Positions 16,254 to 23,681 of a stretch of 26,028 nt of DNA are shown here, one piece after another. The stretch spans positions 1 to 26,028 of the forward strand of contig CAYZTQ010000022.1 in the NCBI GenBank assembly GCA_964481445.1. The letters run 5' to 3'. The notes beneath the pieces are model-generated. The model was not told the origin of the DNA. It ran no database searches and saw nothing but the letters and a program-made list of their open reading frames with translations. Source of the DNA: UBA1038 sp964481445 (GTDB lineage Bacteria; Bacillota; Clostridia; Christensenellales; Aristaeellaceae). Positions within the stretch are counted from its first letter, which is position 1, and each line of letters opens with the position of its first letter. A program made the position numbers and the translations under genes.

Positions 16254-16290
16254 GGCTGCCGCAAAACAGAAATCTGCGGCAGCCATTTTG
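16254..16290. terminator. Bidirectional rho-independent terminator between sensor operon and GGDEF gene
   Basis: A 10-bp stem (GGCTGCCGCA at 16254-16263 against TGCGGCAGCC at 16275-16284) is followed by ATTTTG on the plus strand and by CCCCTTTTC on the minus strand. The two flanking genes converge here, so it serves both. Confidence 0.85.
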
Positions 16291-16320
16291 AAATAAGAAT
16301 GCGGTTATCCCTTTGCGGCA

Positions 16321-17217
16321 TCAGGGAGAGACCTTGTTGCCGCCTTTTATTTTGGCTTCGTACATTTTCTGATCGGCCAGGTGCATCAGGGCTTCGGGGC
16401 TGATGGCTTTGCTGCCCGGGTTCAGTGTATGCATGCCGATGCTGCAGGATATCTCTACGCGGCTGCCGCAGCAGTCGATGATGGCGCCTGAAAAGTCGGC
16501 GCGCAGCCTCTCGGCGACCGCCCTCGCGGCCGAGCTGTCCATGCCGGGCAGGCAGACGACAAACTCATCTCCGCCGTAGCGGGCAATCCAGCCTTCTGTC
16601 GGCACCGCGGCGCGCAGCAGCCTGCTCGCGCTCAGCAGCGCCTCGTCCCCCGCCTGATGGCCGTATTGGTCATTGATCCCCTTGAAGCGGTCCAGATCGA
16701 TAAAAATCAGCGAAAAAGGCTTGCCCTCAGCGGACGCGGCATCCAGCTCCGTCTGCAGGCGGTTGCTTAAATAGAAGCGGTTGAACAGGTTGGTCAGCGG
16801 GTCAAGGTTGACCAGCTCCTGCAGTTTTTTCTGCTCGGTGCCGTCGATTTTGAAGGCAACGTAATGCACGGCCCCTTCCTTGTCGATGACGGGAAAGATG
16901 GAGGCGATCTCGATGTAGATGCCGCCGTCCTTCTTGCGGTTGATGAACTCGCCCTTCCAGCTTTCGCCGCGCAATAGATGCGACCACAGGTCATGGTACA
17001 CCCCGGGCGGCGTCTGGCCGGACTTCAGGATGCTCGGGTTCCTGCCCAGCGCCTCATCAAAGCCGTAGCCCGTCAGCTTGGAAAAGTGCGAGTTGACATA
17101 CTCGATATGGGCGGATGAGTCGGCAATCACAATGCTCATCGGGGCGGCGTCAATCATATCCAGAAACATATCGTGGAATTTTGGCCTGATGCTGTCCCTT
17201 GCCTGGCTGAAATCCAT
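16321..17217 (-). CDS. PAS-GGDEF diguanylate cyclase
   Basis: The 298-residue cytoplasmic protein makes cyclic di-GMP from two GTP. A PAS sensor domain (about 18-130; IEYVNSHFSKLTGYGFDEALG, written as IEYVNSHFSKLTGY then GFDEALG, and a PAC-like KDGGIYIEIASIFPV) is followed by a GGDEF domain (about 135-298). The latter has DPLTNLFNR, FIDLDRFKGINDQYGH and the intact active-site loop RYGGDEFVV. The RxxD inhibitory site expected just before this loop is absent (PTEG instead), so product feedback may be missing. There is no membrane segment and no EAL domain. The start is set at 17217 because AGGGGAG lies 7 bases upstream; the frame is open further but without a ribosome site and upstream of a good promoter. 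It has its own promoter and a shared terminator. Confidence 0.92.
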   Translation of the reverse strand: MDFSQARDSIRPKFHDMFLDMIDAAPMSIVIADSSAHIEYVNSHFSKLTGYGFDEALGRNPSILKSGQTPPGVYHDLWSHLLRGESWKGEFINRKKDGGIYIEIASIFPVIDKEGAVHYVAFKIDGTEQKKLQELVNLDPLTNLFNRFYLSNRLQTELDAASAEGKPFSLIFIDLDRFKGINDQYGHQAGDEALLSASRLLRAAVPTEGWIARYGGDEFVVCLPGMDSSAARAVAERLRADFSGAIIDCCGSRVEISCSIGMHTLNPGSKAISPEALMHLADQKMYEAKIKGGNKVSP

Positions 17218-17284
17218 TGTCTCTCCCCTCTGCGTTTGTATTGGGCGCTGGTGCCGGAACGTGAGAAAACCCACAGGCATTTTT

Positions 17285-17312
17285 ATTATAGCCTGTTTTT
17301 GGGGAATGGCAA
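17285..17312 (-). promoter_or_regulatory. Promoter of the PAS-GGDEF gene
   Basis: On the minus strand, TTGCCA (17307-17312) and TATAAT (17285-17290) have a 16-bp spacer, about 68 bp before the start codon. Confidence 0.7.
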
Positions 17313-17346
17313 TCGAGCCGTTTGTGTTTCGCGGCCCGCGGGGGTG

Positions 17347-17382
17347 TAAAAATCTCCCCGCCTTCCGGTGAAAGCGGGGAGA
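17347..17382 (-). terminator. Terminator of the desulfoferrodoxin-rubredoxin operon
   Basis: On the minus strand TCTCCCCGC (17382-17374) pairs perfectly with GCGGGGAGA (17361-17353) around a 12-nt loop and is followed by TTTTTA. It lies 24 bp after the rubredoxin stop. Confidence 0.9.
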
Positions 17383-17405
17383 CCGAAGCGACCAGAGGTT
17401 TAGTC

Positions 17406-17570
17406 TTAGTCTTCCACTACGCTGAAGCTGTCCTTGTCGGCGCCGCAGACAGGGCACTCGAAATCATCGGGCAGGTCTTCCCACTTGGTGCCGGCCGCAA
17501 TGTTGTTGTCGGGATCGCCCTCGGCCTCGTCATAGATCCAGCCGCAGATATCGCACACATACTTTTTCAT
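17406..17570 (-). CDS. Rubredoxin
   Basis: The 54-residue iron protein has the two rubredoxin knuckles C6-D-I-C9-G and C39-P-V-C42-G, which hold one Fe(SCys)4 centre. The conserved aromatic and acidic core (GWIYDEAEGD, WEDLPDDFECP) and the normal family length are also present. AAAGGAG lies 7 bases before the ATG. It is the second gene of a two-gene operon behind desulfoferrodoxin (46-bp gap). Known role: one-electron donor to superoxide reductase, so it should supply the upstream enzyme. It is also able to serve other oxygen-detoxifying enzymes elsewhere. Confidence 0.96.
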   Translation of the reverse strand: MKKYVCDICGWIYDEAEGDPDNNIAAGTKWEDLPDDFECPVCGADKDSFSVVED

Positions 17571-17616
17571 GTCCGTTCTCCTTTAGAATAAAGAATTGAG
17601 AATCCGCTTGAAAGGG

Positions 17617-17985
17617 TCAGGCCTTCCAGAGGCCGTGCAGGTTGCACCATTCGTAGGCGGCCACGACCTCTTCGCCCTCAAGCAGAGCGAATTTGGCCTC
17701 GGGCGCCTCGCCGGCCTTCAGTACCTTGCGCTGGTTGCCCAGCGTGGTTTCCAGAGCAATCCACCCGATATGATGCTCGGGCAGCATGGGATGCGCGACG
17801 CTGCCAACCTTGACGGTGACAATGTTGCCTTCGCGCTCGATGACCGGGACGTGTTTTTCCTTCGCGGCGTCAACCGTGCCGGGCACAAGCTCCTGCATCT
17901 CTTCGCCGCAGCAGACAATCTTAGGCCCTTTGTCGACCACGTAGGCGACGATGTTGCCACAGTGGGCACACTGGTAAAACTTCAT
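17617..17985 (-). CDS. dfx: Desulfoferrodoxin (two-iron superoxide reductase)
   Basis: The 122-residue cytoplasmic enzyme reduces superoxide to hydrogen peroxide without making oxygen, a defence of anaerobes. The N-terminal desulforedoxin-like domain has C6, C9, C25 and C26 for centre I. The C-terminal domain has the centre II ligands H45, H65, H71, C114 and H117, and the functional Glu43-Lys44 before H45. All ligands are present, so it is of the complete class I type. It starts the operon with rubredoxin; the promoter is 30-58 bp upstream. It lies only 75 bp downstream of the amidohydrolase operon, with no clear terminator between, so some read-through is possible. Confidence 0.96.
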   Translation of the reverse strand: MKFYQCAHCGNIVAYVVDKGPKIVCCGEEMQELVPGTVDAAKEKHVPVIEREGNIVTVKVGSVAHPMLPEHHIGWIALETTLGNQRKVLKAGEAPEAKFALLEGEEVVAAYEWCNLHGLWKA

Positions 17986-18004
17986 CCTGATTTACCCCCT
18001 TTTT

Positions 18005-18018
18005 TGATAATCCTATCA
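18005..18018. promoter_or_regulatory. Dyad overlapping the dfx -10 region
   Basis: TGATA (18005-18009) and TATCA (18014-18018) form a perfect short inverted repeat over the -10 and start region of the dfx promoter. Its place fits a repressor site. Similarity to a PerR box is only loose, so the binding protein is not identified. Confidence 0.35.
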
Positions 18019-18043
18019 TAGTGGACAGTCAAGGGCCCGTCAA
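18015..18043 (-). promoter_or_regulatory. Promoter of the dfx-rubredoxin operon
   Basis: On the minus strand, TTGACG (18043-18038) and TATGAT (18020-18015) are separated by 17 bp. One mismatch is seen in each hexamer. Confidence 0.75.
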
Positions 18044-18060
18044 GATACCGGAAACCCTTC

Positions 18061-19227
18061 TTATTCTACCCCCTGCTCAGGGGCTTTAACAAGCTTGCCG
18101 TCAATATATACGCGCACGGCCTGCGTGCTCACCTCAAAGGGGCTGCCGTCGGTCAGCACAAGGTCCGCGTCCTTGCCCGCTTCCAGCGAACCGACCCTGT
18201 CCTCGATGCCGATGTGGCGGGCGGGGTTGATGGTGATGGCCTGCAGAGCCTTGAAGGGGTCCATGCCCGCCTTGACTGCCATGCCGGCGCACAGGGGCAG
18301 GTACTGCTGGGGAATGACCGGCGCGTCGGTGATGATGCTCACCCGGCAGCCCGCCCTGTCAAGCGCGCCGGGGGTCAGCCAGGTCTTGTTGCGCAGCTCA
18401 AACTTGGTAGCGTGGGTCAGCGTCGGGCCGACGGCCAGCGGCACGTTTTCTTTGGCCAGATCCTCCGCGATCAGGTGGCCCTCGGTCACATGCTCCAGCG
18501 TCAGGCGCACGCCGAACTCCTTGGCGATGCGCAGGGCGGTGAACAGATCCTCCGCCGCGTGGGCGTGCGCCTTGAGCGGGATTTCGCCCCGCAGCACCGG
18601 CAGCAGCGCTTCCAGCTTCATGTCAAAGGCGGGCAGCTTGGCGGGGTCGTCCTTCGCCGCCTCTTTCTTTTGCAGGTACTCTCTGGCCTTCATCAGCGCC
18701 TCGCGCAGGCGCGCCGCGGTGGTCATGCGCGAGGAGATGGCCTTGTCGCGGTACACTCGCTTTGGGTTTTCGCCGAAGGCGCACTTCATGGCCACATCCT
18801 GCCGGACGATCATATCGTCCACCCGGTGGCCGACGGTCTTGACCGCGGTAAAGGTGCCGCCGATCACGTTGGCGCTGCCGGGGCCGGTGGATACGCAGGT
18901 CACGCCGGCCAGCGCCGCGTCCAGCAGCGTGGGCTGCATGGGCTTGAAGCCATCGATGGCGCGCAGCTGCGGCGTCCAGTTGTCGTTCATCTCGTTGTAG
19001 TCGGTGCCCTCATAGCCGATGCCCCAGCCGTCCATACCCAGGTGGCTGTGCGCGTCGATGAAGCCGGGGTAGCACTGCAGGCCCTCGGCGTCGAACACCT
19101 CGTCCGCCTTCACGCGGATAGACGGGGCGATCTTCTTGATCTTGCCCTTGTCGATCAGGATGTCGCCCTGATAGGGCGCTTCGTGGACGGCGTCGTGGAT
19201 CAGCACGTTTTTGATCAGAAGGCTCAT
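18061..19227 (-). CDS. Amidohydrolase (imidazolonepropionase-like family)
   Basis: The 388-residue metal-dependent hydrolase is cytoplasmic. The TIM-barrel metal motifs are visible in order: H60-S-H62 in FIDAHSHLGM, KAHAHAAED, LEHVTEG and the terminal aspartate in SIITDAPV. An N-terminal and C-terminal beta-sandwich (LIKNVLIHDAV..., KDADLVLTDGSPFE) is typical of the family. It is close to the imidazolonepropionase/organophosphate-hydrolase-like group used on cyclic amides and dipeptides, but no other histidine-degradation gene is adjacent, so the substrate is unknown. It starts 2 bp after the Gfo/Idh/MocA stop, which makes it the third gene of a DegV-oxidoreductase-amidohydrolase operon. Confidence 0.9.
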   Translation of the reverse strand: MSLLIKNVLIHDAVHEAPYQGDILIDKGKIKKIAPSIRVKADEVFDAEGLQCYPGFIDAHSHLGMDGWGIGYEGTDYNEMNDNWTPQLRAIDGFKPMQPTLLDAALAGVTCVSTGPGSANVIGGTFTAVKTVGHRVDDMIVRQDVAMKCAFGENPKRVYRDKAISSRMTTAARLREALMKAREYLQKKEAAKDDPAKLPAFDMKLEALLPVLRGEIPLKAHAHAAEDLFTALRIAKEFGVRLTLEHVTEGHLIAEDLAKENVPLAVGPTLTHATKFELRNKTWLTPGALDRAGCRVSIITDAPVIPQQYLPLCAGMAVKAGMDPFKALQAITINPARHIGIEDRVGSLEAGKDADLVLTDGSPFEVSTQAVRVYIDGKLVKAPEQGVE

Positions 19228-19229
19228 GC

Positions 19230-20288
19230 TTATTTGCCCTCCAGTACCACTTCGCGGCCCGCGTCGCTCGAATCGTAGATGGCCTGCATCATGCGCGCGG
19301 TGGGCAGCACGGTATCGATGTGGCTGGGCAGCTTTTCCCCCGACCGGACGCAGCGCACGAAGGCGTCGATCTCGTTTTGAAACATGTCGCTCATCTCAAA
19401 CTCGGGCTTGTAGGTGACCAGCGCCCCGTCCTCCGCCGTGTAGAGGGTAAAGCCCCTGCCGTACTGCAGGCGGATGCCCGCCTTGTCGCCCATGAAGTCG
19501 ATGTAGCGCTCTTCTTCGCCGATGTTCTGCGCCCAGGCGCCGTGCACACTGATGACGGGGCCGGTGGTGCGGATGAGGGCGGTCACGGAATCGTCCACGT
19601 CGTAGGTGCCGTTTTCCACGCGCGGGCCGGCCCACATGTCGGTGCAGGTGTAGCCCTTGATGTCCTTGCCCAGGCGCGAGAAGGCCTCGCCCGACACGGT
19701 CAGCGGCTGCGGGTCGCCGCAGCAGTACATCACGATGTCGAGGTAGTGCACGCCCCAGTCGATCAGGGCGCCGCCGCCCGCGATGGCCTTGGTGGTAAAG
19801 GCGCCGCCCAGGCCCGGGATGCTGCGATGCGCGCGGAAGGAGACGTATACATGGTAGATTTCGCCGAGCCTGCCCTCGTCAATCAGCTTTTTTACGCGGC
19901 GCACGCCGTCGTTAAAGCGGTTGACCACGCCGATGTTCAGGGTCTTGCCCGTCTCGTGCTGCGCCTTCTGCATGGCCAGCGCCTCCTGATAGGTGCGGGC
20001 GCTGGGCTTTTCGCACAGCACATGCTTGCCGGCCTTCAGGCAGTCGATGCTGATGGGGGCGTGCATGTTGTTGGGCACGCAGACGGAGACCGCCTCCACC
20101 TCCGGGTCTTTCAGGATATCGTGATAGTCGGTCACGGCGGTGCCGCAGCCATATTCCCGTACGGCCTTTTCGGCGCGCTCGGGGATGATATCGCAGAAGT
20201 ACTTGATTTCGGCCTCCCTGTTTTTCATATAGGAGGGGATGTGGGCGGCGTTGGCGATGGTACCGCAGCCAATGACGGCTACTTTCAT
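19230..20288 (-). CDS. Gfo/Idh/MocA-family NAD(P)-dependent oxidoreductase
   Basis: The 352-residue cytoplasmic dehydrogenase acts on a sugar, inositol or related polyol. The Rossmann nucleotide loop is GCGTIANAAHIP (8-19). The family EKP motif lies in HVLCEKPSA, and the catalytic region GGGALIDWGVHYLDI holds the conserved Asp and His. The length is normal. The ATG at 20288 lies 6 bp after the DegV gene. With the next amidohydrolase it could form a small catabolic route for a cyclic or sugar-derived compound, but neither substrate is readable from sequence. Confidence 0.93.
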   Translation of the reverse strand: MKVAVIGCGTIANAAHIPSYMKNREAEIKYFCDIIPERAEKAVREYGCGTAVTDYHDILKDPEVEAVSVCVPNNMHAPISIDCLKAGKHVLCEKPSARTYQEALAMQKAQHETGKTLNIGVVNRFNDGVRRVKKLIDEGRLGEIYHVYVSFRAHRSIPGLGGAFTTKAIAGGGALIDWGVHYLDIVMYCCGDPQPLTVSGEAFSRLGKDIKGYTCTDMWAGPRVENGTYDVDDSVTALIRTTGPVISVHGAWAQNIGEEERYIDFMGDKAGIRLQYGRGFTLYTAEDGALVTYKPEFEMSDMFQNEIDAFVRCVRSGEKLPSHIDTVLPTARMMQAIYDSSDAGREVVLEGK

Positions 20289-20294
20289 GGTGTG

Positions 20295-21182
20295 TTACTC
20301 CTCTCTTTTGCTGCCGAAGAAAAACAGCGCGACGGTGCCGGGCCCGGTATGGGCGCCGATGGTGGTGCCGACGTTGTAGATCTGCGGCTTTTCTTTCAGG
20401 CGCGGGAATTGTTCTTCCACATAATCAGCAACGCGCCGGGCGTCTTCATAGCAGGCGGAATGGCAGATATAGCATTTGCCCGCGTATTCCGTGCCGCCCT
20501 GCGCGTACTTTTCCATTTTGGCGACGATTTCGCGGCATACCCTCGATTTGCCCCGCACCTTGAAGCGCGGGCGCAGGCGGCCGACATCGTCCATATTGAG
20601 CAGAGGGCAGATATGCAGCGCGGTGCCGAACCAGCCGGCCAGCCGCGAAATACGCCCGCCCCGGATATAAAAAGTGAGATCGGTCGAGAAAAACCAGTGG
20701 TGCAGCGTGAGACGGTTGTTGAGCGCCCAGTCGCGCAGCTCGTCGATGCCCATTCCGCCGTCCCGCAGGTCGGCCAGCGTGTCCATCAAAAGCCCGTAGC
20801 CCGAGGAGGCGCCGAGCGAATCGACGATATAGAGCCTGCGCTCGGGGTATTTTTCCCGCAGCATGGCGGCGGCGGTCTCGGCCGAGTTGATTACGCCCGA
20901 AATGCCGCTGGACAGCGTCAGGTGGAGGATATCTTTGCCCTCCTTCAAAAAGGGCTCGAAATACTGAAGAAACTCATCCACGTTGACCTGCGAGGTCTTG
21001 GTATCCGCGCCGCGCGCCATCGCCGCGTAAAAATCCGCATATGAAATCGACTCGCCCAAATCATCCCTGTATTGTCTGCCATCCAGAGAAAAGTGGAAGC
21101 AGACGTAGCGGATGTCTCGGCGCGTCAGTTGTTCCCGGGTCAGGTCGGCGGTGGAACAGCAGCTGAGAATGTAGTTTTCCAT
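20295..21182 (-). CDS. DegV family fatty-acid-binding protein (FakB-like)
   Basis: The 295-residue protein should bind a fatty acid and present it to the FakA kinase. The family landmarks are TSQVNVDEF (63-71), SSGISGVINSAE (91-102), the IVDS segment, the ISRLAGW region and the C-terminal TIGAHTGPGTVALFF. The start at 21182 is chosen because AAGAGGTG precedes it; the longer open frame to 21380 lacks a ribosome site and would cross the divergent promoter region. It heads the three-gene minus operon. No fakA is nearby, which is common. A possible TACAAT -10 lies at 21229-21224, without a clear -35. Confidence 0.92.
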   Translation of the reverse strand: MENYILSCCSTADLTREQLTRRDIRYVCFHFSLDGRQYRDDLGESISYADFYAAMARGADTKTSQVNVDEFLQYFEPFLKEGKDILHLTLSSGISGVINSAETAAAMLREKYPERRLYIVDSLGASSGYGLLMDTLADLRDGGMGIDELRDWALNNRLTLHHWFFSTDLTFYIRGGRISRLAGWFGTALHICPLLNMDDVGRLRPRFKVRGKSRVCREIVAKMEKYAQGGTEYAGKCYICHSACYEDARRVADYVEEQFPRLKEKPQIYNVGTTIGAHTGPGTVALFFFGSKREE

Positions 21183-21283
21183 AGCGCACCTCTTTTGATC
21201 CGGTTTCGTCCTTTTCACTGTCCATTGTAATGCCTTTGCCCGTGAAATGGAAGAGCCGCGCGACCGCGCGCAGCCCGCTTTCG

Positions 21284-21313
21284 TTGACAGCGCTTTCGCG
21301 CTGATGCTAAAAT
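21284..21313 (+). promoter_or_regulatory. Promoter of the cyclodeaminase-amylase-hydrolase operon, with dyad in the spacer
   Basis: TTGACA (21284-21289) and TAAAAT (21308-21313) have an 18-bp spacer, with TG at 21305-21306 giving an extended -10. A perfect dyad CAGCGC/GCGCTG (21288-21293 and 21298-21303) lies between the hexamers, a position where a repressor would block polymerase. Confidence 0.8.
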
Positions 21314-21394
21314 CGCCCTGGAACGCTGGGCGGGAAAGCCCGGAAAAAAGCGCGGGGGCGGCTGTTTCCCTGCGACGCATAATGGGAGGGCGCC

Positions 21395-22027
21395 ATGAGT
21401 CGATTGGTGGATACGACCCTGAGAGAGTTTACAAACCTGCTGGCTTCGGGCGAGCCGACGCCGGGCGGCGGCTCCGCCGCGGCGATGACGGGCGCGCAGG
21501 GCGCGGCGCTGGTCGCCATGGTCTGCGGCCTGACCGCGGGGCGCAAAAAGTATGAAGAATTTGACGCGCTGGCGAGGCAGACGGCGGAAAAGGCACTGCT
21601 GCTGAAGGACAGCCTGCTCGAAGCGATGGATCTGGACAGCGCGGCCTATGAAGAGGTCGTAGCCGTGTTTGCGATGCCGAAGAATACGGACGAAGAGAAG
21701 GCCGCGCGCAAAGCGGCCATGCAGCAGGCGCTGAAGCACAGCACGCAGAGCCCCTTCCATACCATGGAGCTGGCTGTCGAAGGGCTGGGGCTGGCGTCCG
21801 CCGTGCTTGGCAAATGCAACGTGAACGCGGCGAGCGACCTTGCGGTCGCCGCCTCCAGCCTGCGCACGGCGCTTGAGGGCGGCTGGTTCAATGTGCGCAT
21901 CAACCTGGGCGGCATCGAGGACGCGGCCTTTGTGAATGAGTACGAAAGGAAGGGCGGCCGCCTGCTGGAAGAGGGGCTGCGCCTTGCGGACGCGGTGGCC
22001 CGCTGGGTGAGTGAAACCATCGCCTGA
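21395..22027 (+). CDS. Cyclodeaminase / methenyl-THF cyclohydrolase family protein (FchA-like)
   Basis: The 210-residue, all-helical cytoplasmic protein belongs to the FTCD_C family. Members convert formimino- or methenyl-tetrahydrofolate. The signature glycine-rich PTPGGGSAAAMTGAQGAALVAMV (here PTPGGGSAAAMTG plus AQGAALVAMV) lies at 22-44, followed by LTAGRKKYEE and late CNVNAASDLAVAASSL and NVRINLGGI. The length matches stand-alone FchA. GGGAGGG is placed before the ATG. It is first in an operon with an alpha-amylase and a serine hydrolase, an unusual context since no other folate gene is in view. The divergent operon holds an imidazolonepropionase-like hydrolase, which leaves a formimino link possible but unproven. 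Confidence 0.9.
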   Translation: MSRLVDTTLREFTNLLASGEPTPGGGSAAAMTGAQGAALVAMVCGLTAGRKKYEEFDALARQTAEKALLLKDSLLEAMDLDSAAYEEVVAVFAMPKNTDEEKAARKAAMQQALKHSTQSPFHTMELAVEGLGLASAVLGKCNVNAASDLAVAASSLRTALEGGWFNVRINLGGIEDAAFVNEYERKGGRLLEEGLRLADAVARWVSETIA

Positions 22028-22039
22028 CCGAAGTGTTTT

Positions 22040-23677
22040 ATGAGTGAAGAGAAGAAAACGCCCGACCTGAGCGGCGTGCTGCATAAGGAGATCACCGATG
22101 CCCTTCCCGAGGAAGTGGAAGAGAAGGTGGACGCCTGGTTTGGAAAGCTGGCGGAGGGGCAGGGCGTTGCGCTGCGCAACCCGCTGCCCGAGCCGCCGCC
22201 CGACCGAGAAAGCGAAAACCGCGTCATGCTGCAGGGCTTTGAGTGGTACCTGCCAAGCGGTGGGCACTGGCAGCGCCTCAGGGAGCTGGCGGGCGACTTT
22301 GCGCAGATGGGCGTGGGCGGCGTCTGGCTGCCGCCCTGCTGCAAGGCGACCGGCCCCGACGATGTGGGCTACGGCGTCTACGACCTGTGGGATCTGGGCG
22401 AGTTCAACCAGAAGGGCGGCGTGCGCACCAAGTACGGCACCCGCGAGGAGCTGGAGGCGCTGATCGACGCCCTGCACGACAAGGGCATGCAGGTCTATCT
22501 GGACGTGGTGCTCAACCACAAGGCGGGGGCGGATGAGACGGAGCTGTTCGCCGCGGTGAAGGTCAACCCCGATAACCGGGAGGAGCAGATTTCCGAGCCC
22601 TATGACATTCTGGGCTGGACGCGCTTCACCTTCCCCGGCCGGGGCGGCAAATATTCCCCCTTCGTGTGGGGCTTTCAGCACTTCACGGCGGTCGACTGGG
22701 ACGCCGCGAACAACGAGGGAGGCATCTTCCGCATCCTCGGCGAAAACAAGGGCTTTGCCCCGAAGGTCGATCAGGAGAAGGGCAATTTTGATTACCTGAT
22801 GTTCGCCGACGTCGACTACCGCAACCGCGAGGTGATGGAGGAGACGCTGCGCTGGGGCGAGTGGCTGGTGCGCACCCTGCCCATCGACGGCATGCGGCTG
22901 GACGCCGTCAAGCACATCAACTCCAGCTTCATCAGCGTGTTTCTGCGCCAGACGCGCCTCGGGGCGGGGCGGCCGCTGTATTTCGTGGGCGAGTACTGGA
23001 ACGCGGATGAAAACCTGCTGATGGGCTACCTGAACGCGACGGGCGGGCAGATGGCGCTGTTTGACGTGGCGCTGCATTTCAACTTCAAGCAGGCCTCCGA
23101 TCAGGGCGGGGATTACGACCTGCGCGGCATCTACTCCGGCACGCTGATCGAAAAGAGCGACTGGAGCGCCGTAACCTTTGTGGATAACCACGACTCCCAG
23201 CAGGGGCAGGCGCTGGAAAGCTGGGTGCATCAGCCCTTCAAGCTGCTGGCCTACGCGCTGATCCTTCTGCGCCGCGAGGGCTACCCCTGCCTGTTCTGGG
23301 GCGATTACTATGGCATCGCGGCGGGGCCTGCCCCGCAGGAGGGGCTGAAGCCGCAGCTGGATCCGATGCTCAGGGCAAGGCTTTTATATGCCTACGGCGA
23401 ACAGGTCGACTATTTTGACGACCCTGACTGCATCGGCTGGCTGCGCCTGGGGCACAGCGGGCACGAGAACTCCGGCCTCGCGGTGCTGATCAGCAACCGC
23501 GGCGAGGGCAGAAAGCGCATGGTTTTCGGCCCCGAGAACGCGGGGACGCAGTGGCGCGACCTGATGGGCGGGCTCGAAGAGATGGTGACGCTGGACGAAC
23601 AGGGCGGGGGCGAGTTTGTCTGCCGCGAAAACTACCCCGCCGTCTATATCAGAATACAAGAGGAAACGAAGGAGTAG
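22040..23677 (+). CDS. Cytoplasmic alpha-amylase (glycoside hydrolase family 13)
   Basis: The 545-residue enzyme cleaves alpha-1,4 linkages of malto-oligosaccharides or starch. There is no signal peptide, so it acts inside the cell. The TIM barrel starts at MLQGFEWYLP. The conserved GH13 regions are DVVLNH, GMRLDAVKHI with nucleophile D288, VGEYWN with acid/base E318, and FVDNHD with D385. The pattern is that of bacterial cytoplasmic AmyA-like enzymes (GH13 subfamily 5). Oddity: about 60 charged residues precede the barrel, more than is usual. It begins 12 bp after the FchA-like gene with only a weak GAAGTG ribosome site, so coupling to upstream translation is likely. Its stop lies a few bases before the next gene. 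Confidence 0.93.
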   Translation: MSEEKKTPDLSGVLHKEITDALPEEVEEKVDAWFGKLAEGQGVALRNPLPEPPPDRESENRVMLQGFEWYLPSGGHWQRLRELAGDFAQMGVGGVWLPPCCKATGPDDVGYGVYDLWDLGEFNQKGGVRTKYGTREELEALIDALHDKGMQVYLDVVLNHKAGADETELFAAVKVNPDNREEQISEPYDILGWTRFTFPGRGGKYSPFVWGFQHFTAVDWDAANNEGGIFRILGENKGFAPKVDQEKGNFDYLMFADVDYRNREVMEETLRWGEWLVRTLPIDGMRLDAVKHINSSFISVFLRQTRLGAGRPLYFVGEYWNADENLLMGYLNATGGQMALFDVALHFNFKQASDQGGDYDLRGIYSGTLIEKSDWSAVTFVDNHDSQQGQALESWVHQPFKLLAYALILLRREGYPCLFWGDYYGIAAGPAPQEGLKPQLDPMLRARLLYAYGEQVDYFDDPDCIGWLRLGHSGHENSGLAVLISNRGEGRKRMVFGPENAGTQWRDLMGGLEEMVTLDEQGGGEFVCRENYPAVYIRIQEETKE

Positions 23678-23681
23678 GATG

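Noticed and set aside
21215..23230. Long minus-strand open frame opposite the cyclodeaminase-like and amylase genes
   Set aside because: Shadow of two well-supported plus-strand genes; its translation shows no recognisable domain.
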